Source of the DNA: an uncultured Eubacterium sp.
GTDB lineage: Bacteria; Bacillota; Clostridia; Lachnospirales; Lachnospiraceae
Direction: 5' to 3'
Length of the DNA: 25,457 nt
Assembly (NCBI GenBank): GCA_900547255.1
Contig: URGC01000023.1
Coordinates: 1-25,457 of the forward strand
Part shown: positions 1-7,534 of the stretch, piece by piece
Layout of the letters: each line of letters starts with the position of its first letter
Position numbering within the stretch: position 1 is the stretch's first letter
Translations under genes and position numbers: made by a program
Notes under the pieces: generated by a model
The model's input: the letters and a program-made list of their open reading frames with translations, nothing else
Databases searched by the model: none
Told to the model about the DNA's origin: nothing

Positions 1-1366
1 CAGTGACTTTTGTTTTTTTCTTTTTGGATACTTTCCGCTCATTTTTTCCTTTGCCATCTAATTCTCCTTCATTCTGTTTCAAGAGATACAATCCCTGAAT
101 AATTCCAAATAAAATCATCGTGCTGAGCATGGAGCTTCCACCGTAGCTTACCAGCGGAAGGGTCACTCCGGTAGACGGAATAAACTTTGTAACTCCACCA
201 ATCGTCAGAAACACCTGGAATCCATAAACGGTTCCGAGTCCTAATGCCACCAGTTTATAGAACTGATTTTTCATCTGCATTGCAATGTTAAAAAACATCA
301 AAAAGCAGCTGATGCAGACCATAATCAGACACAGCGCAAAAATTCCGCCAAGTTCCTCGGAAATTGCCGAGAACACAAAGTCCTGCTCCACAACCGGTAT
401 CTTATTCGGCACTCCCTGATAAAGCCCCATTCCAAACCAGCCGCCCGTTCCGATTGCAAAAAGAGACTGGCATATCTGATATCCGCTTGAGTCAATTGTA
501 GCCCACGGGTTCCTCCATATAGTCACTCTCTGTCTTATATGGGCAAAAAGCTTATATGCTATAACTGATGCCACAGCACCAGATACTATGCCATACAGCA
601 TATAGTCAACTCTTTTCGTTGCAACATAGAGCATACAAACATACACAACGAAAAATATAAGTGCCGCTCCCAAATCCTTGGACAATACCAGTATAATCAC
701 ATGTACAGCCGCCATAATTGTCGTTATCAGAGTCTGCTTAAAATCAATCGCCTTGTTGAACATCGATGCAATAAACATGACATACAAAATCTTGACAAAC
801 TCACCCGGCTGTACTGACACAGGGCCTATTGTAAGCACAAGATTAGCACCATATACCTGATTAGAAAACAGCACGATAACAAGCAGTACAAGCCCTGCAG
901 CACAATACGCCCATCCCATGTTCCTGAATCTTTTAACCTTCTTTATAAGCCATGGTATAAAGAAACATATGACTGTGGAGCCACACGCTATTATGAACTG
1001 CTTGATACATTTGTTGTAATCCAGCCTTGCAATTACAATGAAGCCTATAGCGATAAGCATGCACATATTGTTAATCAATAATCGTGATGCCTTGGGATAT
1101 AATATATCAAACACCGCAATAACCACAAAAAGATATATTATCTGCGCAAAATACAGTATCAGATAATTAACATTCTCTCCATTATTAATATAAAGTATGA
1201 AATATCCCAGAAGATGTATGACAAACATAAACAGATTCTGGAAAATGTACACTGCCCTTCTCTTCTCTTCATCCTTGACAGATGCTCCGTAATATGACAC
1301 CGCCGTATAAAAAGCCATCATAAAGGCAAATGCATATTTGGATAGTTCAATTAATACTATACGCAT
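1..1366 (-). CDS. FtsW/RodA/SpoVE-family peptidoglycan glycosyltransferase, C-terminus cut by window edge
   Basis: The reading frame is open from an ATG at 1366 to the window edge, giving 455 residues without a stop. It is a multi-pass membrane protein of the SEDS family, which polymerises lipid II into glycan strands with a partner class B penicillin-binding protein. Family signatures are visible: QPGEFVK (186-192), SKDLGAAL around D231 (the likely catalytic aspartate), an RQRVTIWRNPW loop near 278-288, QDFVFSAISEELGG near 328-340, and LPLVSYGGSS (403-412). About ten hydrophobic segments are present, and the visible end is a lysine-rich cytoplasmic tail. The ATG overlaps the stop of the upstream U32 gene as TAATG, with a GGAG 8 bases upstream, so translation is probably coupled. 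I cannot decide between FtsW, RodA and SpoVE from sequence alone. The partner PBP would be expected beyond the left edge. Confidence 0.9.
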   Translation of the reverse strand, partial: MRIVLIELSKYAFAFMMAFYTAVSYYGASVKDEEKRRAVYIFQNLFMFVIHLLGYFILYINNGENVNYLILYFAQIIYLFVVIAVFDILYPKASRLLINNMCMLIAIGFIVIARLDYNKCIKQFIIACGSTVICFFIPWLIKKVKRFRNMGWAYCAAGLVLLVIVLFSNQVYGANLVLTIGPVSVQPGEFVKILYVMFIASMFNKAIDFKQTLITTIMAAVHVIILVLSKDLGAALIFFVVYVCMLYVATKRVDYMLYGIVSGAVASVIAYKLFAHIRQRVTIWRNPWATIDSSGYQICQSLFAIGTGGWFGMGLYQGVPNKIPVVEQDFVFSAISEELGGIFALCLIMVCISCFLMFFNIAMQMKNQFYKLVALGLGTVYGFQVFLTIGGVTKFIPSTGVTLPLVSYGGSSMLSTMILFGIIQGLYLLKQNEGELDGKGKNERKVSKKKKTKVT

Positions 1367-3750
1367 TATTCAACTCCTGTAATAAGGTGAGCCTTAAAAC
1401 CTTCCTGTAAATCATCTTTAAAGCCTTCACCATGTCTAATCTTATCCTTATGCCAGCTATACTCACTCCGTATATAGTCAGGCGCAATGCTTTTAACAAT
1501 CTCACTGTCCCTGTCCACATCAAGCCTCTTAGAATTAAGCATAAGGCTGTAGCAGTAATCACATTTGCTAAGAACATTATAAGACAAGTCACGTCTTTTA
1601 TCATTAAGTGTTATGATTCCATTAGCTTTATCGCACAATCCATATGTCCTTCTCACACACTGCTTTGATACCATGACAGGAATGTCAGAGCTTATTATAA
1701 GCTCAACATCACAGTCTGTATCAATCATATTAATCTCCTTTGATGTAAGCTCATATGGATAAGTAATTCTTATCAGATTAAGATTACTGTTATTCACAAC
1801 CTCTTTAAGCATATTATAAGCCATATTGTTCCAGCAGTACATATTGGCATCTGTTACAACCTTTGCACCGGGTACAATCTCTCCTAAGATGCCAAGCTCT
1901 TCTAAGTTGCGCACTAAGAATGTATCTATTCCTGTATTCACGCACCCTTTTATCAGCTCTGTAACTTCCACATGATCCTGCATGGTTATAATATGAGGAA
2001 GTGCCGCTATAATATCAACGCCACGCTTTTGTATATCTCTTACAGCTTCAATTCCCTGTCCTGTCAACACTTCACGTTCTATATATAACGCTGACAGCTC
2101 ATATCCTGTATCAAGCATGGCTGATACATCTTTAAGCTGCTCTTCTCCTGATGCAAGAAGTGTGTTATGCATAATGCCATTGCCTTCGCTGTGTCTGACA
2201 GAACTTTTGTATGCATTCTCATCACATGGCTTATATGTTCTTCTATAAGAATCAATTATTATACGTGTCAGTTCCTCTATTCCCTGTCTTCTGATGTCAT
2301 TAATCCACGCAACCGGCAGGAACACATCACCATCAATTGTAACATTGACACTACCAGGAACGAATGATGTATTGCCAAGCTTGCAGAGCTTCTCCCTTAC
2401 AGCATCAGGCTGTGCTGCTGATTTCACTGCTGCCTCTGCTTCTGCCCCATACACAACTGCTTCATATCCCATTGAAGTAAGTCTTAATCTTACAGGTTTT
2501 CCAAGTGACACATGCATGTCCATATCAACTGGTGCATTGCCATTCTTGGTATTATCCACAAACTCATCAATAACCTTCTGGGTTATTTTATTATTTCTTG
2601 TTCTGAATACCGTTTTTCCTTTGTGCAGAGGATATTTCCTTGGCAGATTGACAACGAATGTCTCACCCGCCTTATAACTTCCACCGCTTGAAAAAGAATT
2701 GTCTCCGTCTATCTCAAATACATCCTGTGGATTAATATCTCTTAAAGCCTTAAATGTTATCCTTCCGTTAACGTTCTCCTTAACTTCCAGCGCAGGTGTT
2801 CCCATATGGTTAGGACGCTCTATGCTCATCATCGTCCTGCCCTTTTTCTCTTTGTAGTAGCCTGTCGTGAAACCGCCTCTGTTGTATATATCCATAAGCT
2901 CTTCTATATCAGAATCACTTACCTTATAGCCTTTTCTTCCTTTGGCAAGATACATATCGACATATCTGCGGTAGATGTTCGTAACCTCTGATGCATAAGT
3001 TACATTCTTCATTCTTCCTTCAATCTTTAAAGAATACACTCCGGCATCTATAACATCTGGAAGCACCTTTAACGCACACATATCCTTAGGACTTAACGGA
3101 TAATTCTGGTTATTATTATTAATTCTTTTAGAATTATTGTACACATCATATGCCAGACGGCAGCTCTGTGCACATCTGCCCCTGTTGCCGCTTCTGTTTC
3201 CATTCATGCTGCTTAACAGGCACTGTCCTGAATAACAATAACATAACGCACCATGTACGAATGATTCTATCTCTATATCGACCTTATCATGTATCGCCCT
3301 GATTTCATCAGATGTAAGCTCTCTTGCAGTCACAATTCTTGAGGCTCCCATATCTTTTAGAATCTTAGCCCCACAGCTTCCTGTTATCGTCATCTGTGTG
3401 CTGGCGTGAAGTGCCAGTTCTGGAAATTCATGTCTAAGCACATTAAACACTCCAAAATCCTGCACTATAGCTGCATCAAGCCCAGCCTCATAATATGGCT
3501 TCATATACTCTACAAGACTTTTATTAATCTCGCTTTCTTTGAGAAGAGTATTAACTGTAAGATATATCTTAGAACCTCTTATATGCGCAAAATCAATCGC
3601 CTCAAGCATCTCTTCCCTGTTAAGATTGCCAGCATATGCCCTTGCCCCGAACATATCTCCGCCAAGATAGACAGCATCAGCTCCCGCCCTTATAACAGCT
3701 TTACATATATCAAGTGAGCCAGCCGGCGCAAGCACTTCAACTTCTCTCAT
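1366..3750 (-). CDS. U32 peptidase-family protein with C-terminal extension (RlhA-like)
   Basis: This 794-residue protein has the U32 family signature: ESFVHGALCYCYSGQC (162-177), followed by GRCAQSCR with cysteines at 193 and 197. In characterised relatives (RlhA, TrhP, UbiU) such cysteines hold an iron-sulfur cluster, and these proteins hydroxylate RNA or ubiquinone precursors rather than cleave peptides. A second half contains a further cysteine group (SKQCVRRTYGLC and CDYCYS near the C-terminus), as in the long RlhA/YdcP-type members. A 23S rRNA or tRNA modification role is therefore inferred, not shown. A start four codons upstream (3762) exists, but GGAG lies 6 bases before the ATG at 3750, giving MREVEVLAPAGS, the usual family N-terminus. 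It sits between zapA and the ftsW-like gene, and its TAA overlaps that gene's ATG by one base. Confidence 0.9.
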   Translation of the reverse strand: MREVEVLAPAGSLDICKAVIRAGADAVYLGGDMFGARAYAGNLNREEMLEAIDFAHIRGSKIYLTVNTLLKESEINKSLVEYMKPYYEAGLDAAIVQDFGVFNVLRHEFPELALHASTQMTITGSCGAKILKDMGASRIVTARELTSDEIRAIHDKVDIEIESFVHGALCYCYSGQCLLSSMNGNRSGNRGRCAQSCRLAYDVYNNSKRINNNNQNYPLSPKDMCALKVLPDVIDAGVYSLKIEGRMKNVTYASEVTNIYRRYVDMYLAKGRKGYKVSDSDIEELMDIYNRGGFTTGYYKEKKGRTMMSIERPNHMGTPALEVKENVNGRITFKALRDINPQDVFEIDGDNSFSSGGSYKAGETFVVNLPRKYPLHKGKTVFRTRNNKITQKVIDEFVDNTKNGNAPVDMDMHVSLGKPVRLRLTSMGYEAVVYGAEAEAAVKSAAQPDAVREKLCKLGNTSFVPGSVNVTIDGDVFLPVAWINDIRRQGIEELTRIIIDSYRRTYKPCDENAYKSSVRHSEGNGIMHNTLLASGEEQLKDVSAMLDTGYELSALYIEREVLTGQGIEAVRDIQKRGVDIIAALPHIITMQDHVEVTELIKGCVNTGIDTFLVRNLEELGILGEIVPGAKVVTDANMYCWNNMAYNMLKEVVNNSNLNLIRITYPYELTSKEINMIDTDCDVELIISSDIPVMVSKQCVRRTYGLCDKANGIITLNDKRRDLSYNVLSKCDYCYSLMLNSKRLDVDRDSEIVKSIAPDYIRSEYSWHKDKIRHGEGFKDDLQEGFKAHLITGVE

Positions 3751-3811
3751 TATATTCTCCATTTCATAATCAGATAGATTTTGACCCCAACATCATTTTA
3801 TTTAAGGAAAT

Positions 3812-3843
3812 AAACCTGCAATTTGCGGACAAATCACAGGTTT
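3812..3843 (-). terminator. Hairpin between zapA and the U32 gene, possible partial terminator
   Basis: A 14-bp stem (AAACCTG plus TGATTTG paired with CAAATTG plus CAGGTTT, with two G-T wobbles) closes on a four-base loop. In the minus-strand transcript it starts 12 bases after the zapA stop and runs into TTTATTTCC. The U tract is short, so termination may be partial, which would lower expression of the U32 and ftsW-like genes relative to ruvAB-zapA. Efficiency cannot be judged from sequence. Confidence 0.6.
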
Positions 3844-3855
3844 AACATCAGTTTA

Positions 3856-4257
3856 TTATTTGGCATTGAGTTCTGTCTCAAGCTTAACTATATTCTTCTG
3901 GTACTTATTAATCTCTTTTTTTAGTTCTTCAACCTCTTTAGCAGATGTATCTGCCTTTATCTGAGCAGCGATAAGTTCATGCTTAAGATCATATATCTCC
4001 TTATCCTTATCTTCTATCTCCTCTGATAAGCTGTCTCCAAGCTTCTTAGCCTTGAAATAATCATCAGCGATATTAAGATACATAAGGTTAGCCCTCATCT
4101 CAGATGATAATCTTCTATATGAATCTTCCCTATTATATTCAGACATCTTGCCGTTAATATAGCTGGCAACTTTCTGAAGATACTCTTCGCTCTCGTAGCC
4201 ACTGACTGTGAACACCTTTCCGCCAATCACTACATCTGTATTATTCTTTGATGCCAT
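3856..4257 (-). CDS. zapA: Cell division protein ZapA
   Basis: This 133-residue protein has the ZapA plan. The N-terminal globular part (VVIGGKVFTVSGYESEEYLQ, about residues 9-28) is followed by a helical linker with SEMRANLMYLNIADDYF, and then by a long coiled coil (about residues 75-133) rich in E, K and hydrophobic heptads. ZapA binds FtsZ and bundles protofilaments at the division ring in the cytoplasm. The start is supported by GGGAGG 5 bases upstream of the ATG. It follows ruvB by 52 bases on the same strand and precedes wall-synthesis genes. The coiled coil is longer than in the compact enterobacterial ZapA, as is common in Clostridia. Confidence 0.88.
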   Translation of the reverse strand: MASKNNTDVVIGGKVFTVSGYESEEYLQKVASYINGKMSEYNREDSYRRLSSEMRANLMYLNIADDYFKAKKLGDSLSEEIEDKDKEIYDLKHELIAAQIKADTSAKEVEELKKEINKYQKNIVKLETELNAK

Positions 4258-4309
4258 GACATCCTCCCTATGTAAAACACAAATACTTGTTATATTATAT
4301 CATAAAAAG

Positions 4310-5305
4310 CTATACATGTTCAATACCTAGATTTTGATAGGCAAGTTCTGTTGCAACTCTTCCTCTCGGAGTCCTGTTGATAAATCCATTCTGTAGAAGA
4401 TATGGCTCATATACATCCTCCAAAGTTCCAGAATCCTCACCTATAGATGCCGCAAGAGTCTCGATTCCGACTGGCCCGCCAGAATACTTGTTAATGATTG
4501 TTGACAAAATCAATCTGTCATTGCGGTCAAGTCCGTCCTTGTCAACATCTAAAAGGTTAAGTGAATAATCTGCCACATCACCTGTGATTCGTCCATCATA
4601 CTTAACCTGTGCGAAATCCCTCACACGCTTTAACAGTCTGTTGGCAAGTCTTGGTGTTCCTCTCGACCTTCTTGCAAGCTCCATGGCTCCCTGCTCATCT
4701 ATATCCACTCCAAGGCATCCCGCAGACCTTATTATGATTGTCTCAAGCTCCTTGACTGAATAATACTCAAGGTGGTTGACAACTCCAAATCTGTCTCTTA
4801 ATGGTGCTGACAGAAGTCCAGCTCTTGTTGTAGCCCCTACAAGAGTGAACTTTGGAAGCTCAAGCCTTATTGACCTTGCAGTTGCTCCCTTGCCAATCAT
4901 AATATCTATCTGGTAATCCTCCATCGCAGGATAAAGCACCTCTTCTACCTGACGGTTAAGTCTGTGAATCTCATCCACGAATAAGACATCACCCTCTGAC
5001 AGATTGTTAAGAATTGCAGCCATCTCACCCGGTTTTTCTATGGCAGGGCCGGAAGTCACCTTTATATGTGTTCCCATCTCATTGGCAATAATACCGGCAA
5101 GCGTTGTCTTACCAAGTCCCGGAGGCCCATAGAACAATACATGATCCAACGCATCATTACGCTCCTTTGCCGCCTCTATATACACTTTGAGATTGCGCTT
5201 GACCTTCTCCTGTCCCACATAATCCTCAAGCTTTAATGGTCTTAAATTATTCTCTGTCTTGACATCTTCCTCGATAATCTCGGTTGATATAATTCTCTTC
5301 TCCAT
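4310..5305 (-). CDS. ruvB: Holliday junction branch migration ATPase RuvB
   Basis: This is a full-length RuvB of 331 residues. It has Walker A GPPGLGKT (60-67), Walker B and DEIHR (111-115), sensor 1 GATTRAG (157-163), the arginine-finger region PLRDRFG (168-174), and a C-terminal winged helix ending with TPRGRVATELAYQNLG. RuvB forms hexameric rings that drive DNA through the RuvA-bound Holliday junction during recombinational repair. Its start is 19 bases after the ruvA stop, so the two are co-transcribed. The ribosome binding site is weak (TTGGGG), which suggests coupling to ruvA translation. No ruvC is visible; Firmicutes commonly use RecU instead. Confidence 0.97.
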   Translation of the reverse strand: MEKRIISTEIIEEDVKTENNLRPLKLEDYVGQEKVKRNLKVYIEAAKERNDALDHVLFYGPPGLGKTTLAGIIANEMGTHIKVTSGPAIEKPGEMAAILNNLSEGDVLFVDEIHRLNRQVEEVLYPAMEDYQIDIMIGKGATARSIRLELPKFTLVGATTRAGLLSAPLRDRFGVVNHLEYYSVKELETIIIRSAGCLGVDIDEQGAMELARRSRGTPRLANRLLKRVRDFAQVKYDGRITGDVADYSLNLLDVDKDGLDRNDRLILSTIINKYSGGPVGIETLAASIGEDSGTLEDVYEPYLLQNGFINRTPRGRVATELAYQNLGIEHV

Positions 5306-5324
5306 CTAATAACCCCAATACAAT

Positions 5325-5936
5325 TTAAAATAATGCCAGTTTTTTCAATGCACGCTTTAAAATTTCTTCTGAATCAAGCTCGTCCGCATTCTCAACATCT
5401 CTTACAGCCCTCATGGCTTCTGCACTTCCATAGCCTAAGCTTACAAGAGCCTCAACAGCTTCATTCTTCGCTATAAGAACATCATCTGTCTTAACAGTAT
5501 TAACACTCTTGCTGTATGATTCAAATGTCTCTTCCAGCTTAATCTTATCCTTTAATTCCAAGATAAGCTTCTGGGCTGTCTTGCTTCCAATTCCCGGAGC
5601 TGTGGATATAAGCTTGGCATCATCCGAAAGAATCGCCAATCTTAAATCATCCGGCGATATTGTCGAAAGAATCGCCAATGCTCCCTTAGGTCCTATTCCG
5701 TTGACATTGATAAGCATCTTGAATATATTAAGGTCATCTCTTGACAAAAATCCGAATAAACTATGTGCATCCTCTCTTATCTGGAGATATGTATACACCT
5801 TAACCTCATCACCTATCGATGAAAATGATGATATAACTGTCGCTGGCACATGTATGTTAAACCCAATTCCATTGTTCTCAACAACAATAATGCCATCCTC
5901 TACTTCTGTAAGCTTTCCTTTTATATATGAAATCAT
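5325..5936 (-). CDS. ruvA: Holliday junction binding protein RuvA
   Basis: This 203-residue protein has the three RuvA domains: an N-terminal OB fold (1-63, MISYIKGKLTEVED), a central region with two helix-hairpin-helix motifs (NGIGPKGA at 79-86 and PGIGSKTA at 114-121), and a C-terminal three-helix domain (about 155-203, NEAVEALVSLGYG) that contacts RuvB. It binds four-way junctions as a tetramer and loads RuvB. It starts 52 bases downstream of the DUF815 gene and directly precedes ruvB. The ribosome binding site is poor (AAAGAG about 8 bases upstream), but the N-terminus matches the family exactly. Confidence 0.96.
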   Translation of the reverse strand: MISYIKGKLTEVEDGIIVVENNGIGFNIHVPATVISSFSSIGDEVKVYTYLQIREDAHSLFGFLSRDDLNIFKMLINVNGIGPKGALAILSTISPDDLRLAILSDDAKLISTAPGIGSKTAQKLILELKDKIKLEETFESYSKSVNTVKTDDVLIAKNEAVEALVSLGYGSAEAMRAVRDVENADELDSEEILKRALKKLALF

Positions 5937-5988
5937 ATCTGTTACTCTTTATCCATTCCTATATTTAATATGTACCTATTCTAACATA

Positions 5989-7296
5989 TTATTGTTCCAT
6001 TCCCAAACAATAATTAACAAATTGCTGTGCTGTTCTTCCAGATATTCCACCATGGCTTAATTCCCACTTATTAGCTTCCTGCTTTAACTTCTCATCTGAC
6101 ATAGTTACACCGCTTCTTCTTGCAAGCCTGATTACTATATCAAAATACTCCTGCTGGCTTGGCTTAGAATAGCATATCTGGCATCCAAACCTGTTGACAA
6201 GTGACATCTTCTCTTCCATTGTATCTGATTTGTGCATGCCATTGTTAACTTCCATATCATTTCTGTCATTCCATGTCTCTTTGATAAGATGACGTCTGTT
6301 AGATGTCGCATATATAAGGATATTATCCGGCTTAGTTTCGACACCGCCCTCGATAACAGCCTTTAAGAACTTATATTCAATCTCAAATTCCTCAAATGAC
6401 AAATCATCCATATATATAATGAACTTATAGTTACGGTTCTTAATCCTTGCAATAACCTCAGAAAGGTCCTTGAACTGATGTTTGTATATCTCAATCATTC
6501 TAAGTCCCTGGTCATAATACTGGTTGACAATCGCCTTGATGCTTGTAGACTTACCTGTTCCGCTGTCACCGAATAACAGACAGTTATTAGCCTTTCTTCC
6601 AGCAACAAATGCTTCCGTATTATCAACAAGCTTCTTTTTTTGTATCTCATATCCAACAAGGTCATCAAGAGTAACTTTATCCATATTATTAATAGGATTA
6701 AATTTAACACTTCCATCTGGATTATTGCTGATTCTAAATGCCTTGTTAAGGCCGAACATTCCAACACCATAATCCTTATAAAATCCTGTTACTGCCTCAA
6801 AAAACTCCCCGTCTGACTTAGCGTCTGCAAGCTTTTTGCTGAGAGCCTGAACTTTCTCGCTCACATTGGCATTGTACATAAGTTCTTTCTTGCATATTGC
6901 CTTGTAATTAGTAAGGATACTGAAACAGTCTATTCCAAGTTCTCTTTCTATCTCTGTGAAATCATAGTGGAAAAGGATTCTATAATTATGAAAGTCATTC
7001 AGTGCAAATGTATTGACACTTCCATCACTTGCCCCGACCTTCTCACATGTTATGCTGAATGGATTCTCTGTTGTGATAAGTACGAATGTAAGATAATTCT
7101 GCCACAGATTGCCATCAAATCCATAATCAGTCGCAACAGCAAGTATATGCTTAACCTGGGTGTATATAAGACCTGTAAGCTCTGCCTTGCTGCTCCCACC
7201 ATTCTCAAACTTTCTGAATATATCTGCAAGCTGCATTAAAATGGTATTATTATTCATATCTCCATATATGATTAAATTAGAAACTTCCTTATACAT
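5989..7296 (-). CDS. DUF815-family AAA+ ATPase
   Basis: This 435-residue protein has an N-terminal helical part of unknown role (1-205) and a C-terminal P-loop ATPase. Walker A is GDSGTGKS (243-250), Walker B is FIIYMDDLSFEEFE (292-305), and ATSNRRH (330-336) is diagnostic of the DUF815 family. No validated substrate is known to me. The family is widespread in bacteria as a housekeeping AAA+ protein. The start is supported by AAGGAAGG 8 bases before the ATG. It leads the ruvA-ruvB-zapA transcript and has its own promoter at 7384-7411, which suggests co-expression with recombination functions but does not prove a shared process. Confidence 0.88.
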   Translation of the reverse strand: MYKEVSNLIIYGDMNNNTILMQLADIFRKFENGGSSKAELTGLIYTQVKHILAVATDYGFDGNLWQNYLTFVLITTENPFSITCEKVGASDGSVNTFALNDFHNYRILFHYDFTEIERELGIDCFSILTNYKAICKKELMYNANVSEKVQALSKKLADAKSDGEFFEAVTGFYKDYGVGMFGLNKAFRISNNPDGSVKFNPINNMDKVTLDDLVGYEIQKKKLVDNTEAFVAGRKANNCLLFGDSGTGKSTSIKAIVNQYYDQGLRMIEIYKHQFKDLSEVIARIKNRNYKFIIYMDDLSFEEFEIEYKFLKAVIEGGVETKPDNILIYATSNRRHLIKETWNDRNDMEVNNGMHKSDTMEEKMSLVNRFGCQICYSKPSQQEYFDIVIRLARRSGVTMSDEKLKQEANKWELSHGGISGRTAQQFVNYCLGMEQ

Positions 7297-7383
7297 AAAT
7301 CAAACCTTCCTTATATACTTGTATTTTGGTATTTATAGGTGTTAAAACTTTTTAAAGTCTTTTATCGTAAATACTTATATCCT

Positions 7384-7411
7384 ATAATATAATAATAGTC
7401 GTTTTTGTCAA
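7384..7411 (-). promoter_or_regulatory. Sigma-A type promoter for the DUF815-ruvAB-zapA unit
   Basis: On the minus strand, TTGACA (7411-7406) and TATTAT (7389-7384) are separated by 16 bases, close to the vegetative consensus. Transcription would begin near 7377, leaving a leader of about 80 bases. It is divergent from, and 16 bases away from, the plus-strand promoter, so the two may compete for polymerase or share an operator. Confidence 0.72.
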
Positions 7412-7427
7412 ACACTTTAATTTTCTA

Positions 7428-7455
7428 TTGACACCAAAAAAAGTAATGATATAAT
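7428..7455 (+). promoter_or_regulatory. Sigma-A type promoter for the glycosyltransferase gene
   Basis: A perfect TTGACA (7428-7433) and a perfect TATAAT (7450-7455) are separated by 16 bases. Transcription would start near 7462, about 73 bases upstream of the chosen start codon at 7535. An in-frame ATG at 7454 lies inside the -10 element, so it cannot be the translation start from this promoter. Confidence 0.8.
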
Positions 7456-7462
7456 GACTAGA

Positions 7463-7494
7463 GACTTTAAAAAAAGTCTTATTTTTTGTTTTTT
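7463..7494 (+). promoter_or_regulatory. Leader hairpin with U tract (possible attenuator)
   Basis: Directly after the predicted transcription start, GACTTT and AAAGTC form a 6-bp stem with an AAAA loop. It is followed by a run of Ts interrupted only by A and G (7479-7494). This has terminator layout but an AT-rich stem. It may cause early pausing or attenuation of the glycosyltransferase transcript. A second weak hairpin (TTGG/CCAA) follows just before the ribosome binding site. Confidence 0.4.
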
Positions 7495-7534
7495 GACAAG
7501 ATTTTTGGTTTATCCAAGTTTGAGAGGAATTACA

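Noticed and set aside
2294..2677. 127-codon plus-strand open frame opposite the U32 gene
   Set aside because: It is the antisense shadow of a well-supported gene, with a serine/threonine-rich low-complexity translation and no recognisable domain.
5509..6060. 183-codon plus-strand open frame opposite ruvA
   Set aside because: It lies antisense to ruvA and its conserved motifs are fully explained on the other strand; no ribosome binding site or domain was seen.
7454..7534. 27-codon N-terminal extension of the glycosyltransferase from an ATG at 7454
   Set aside because: The ATG lies within the TATAAT of the promoter, and a good ribosome binding site precedes the ATG at 7535.
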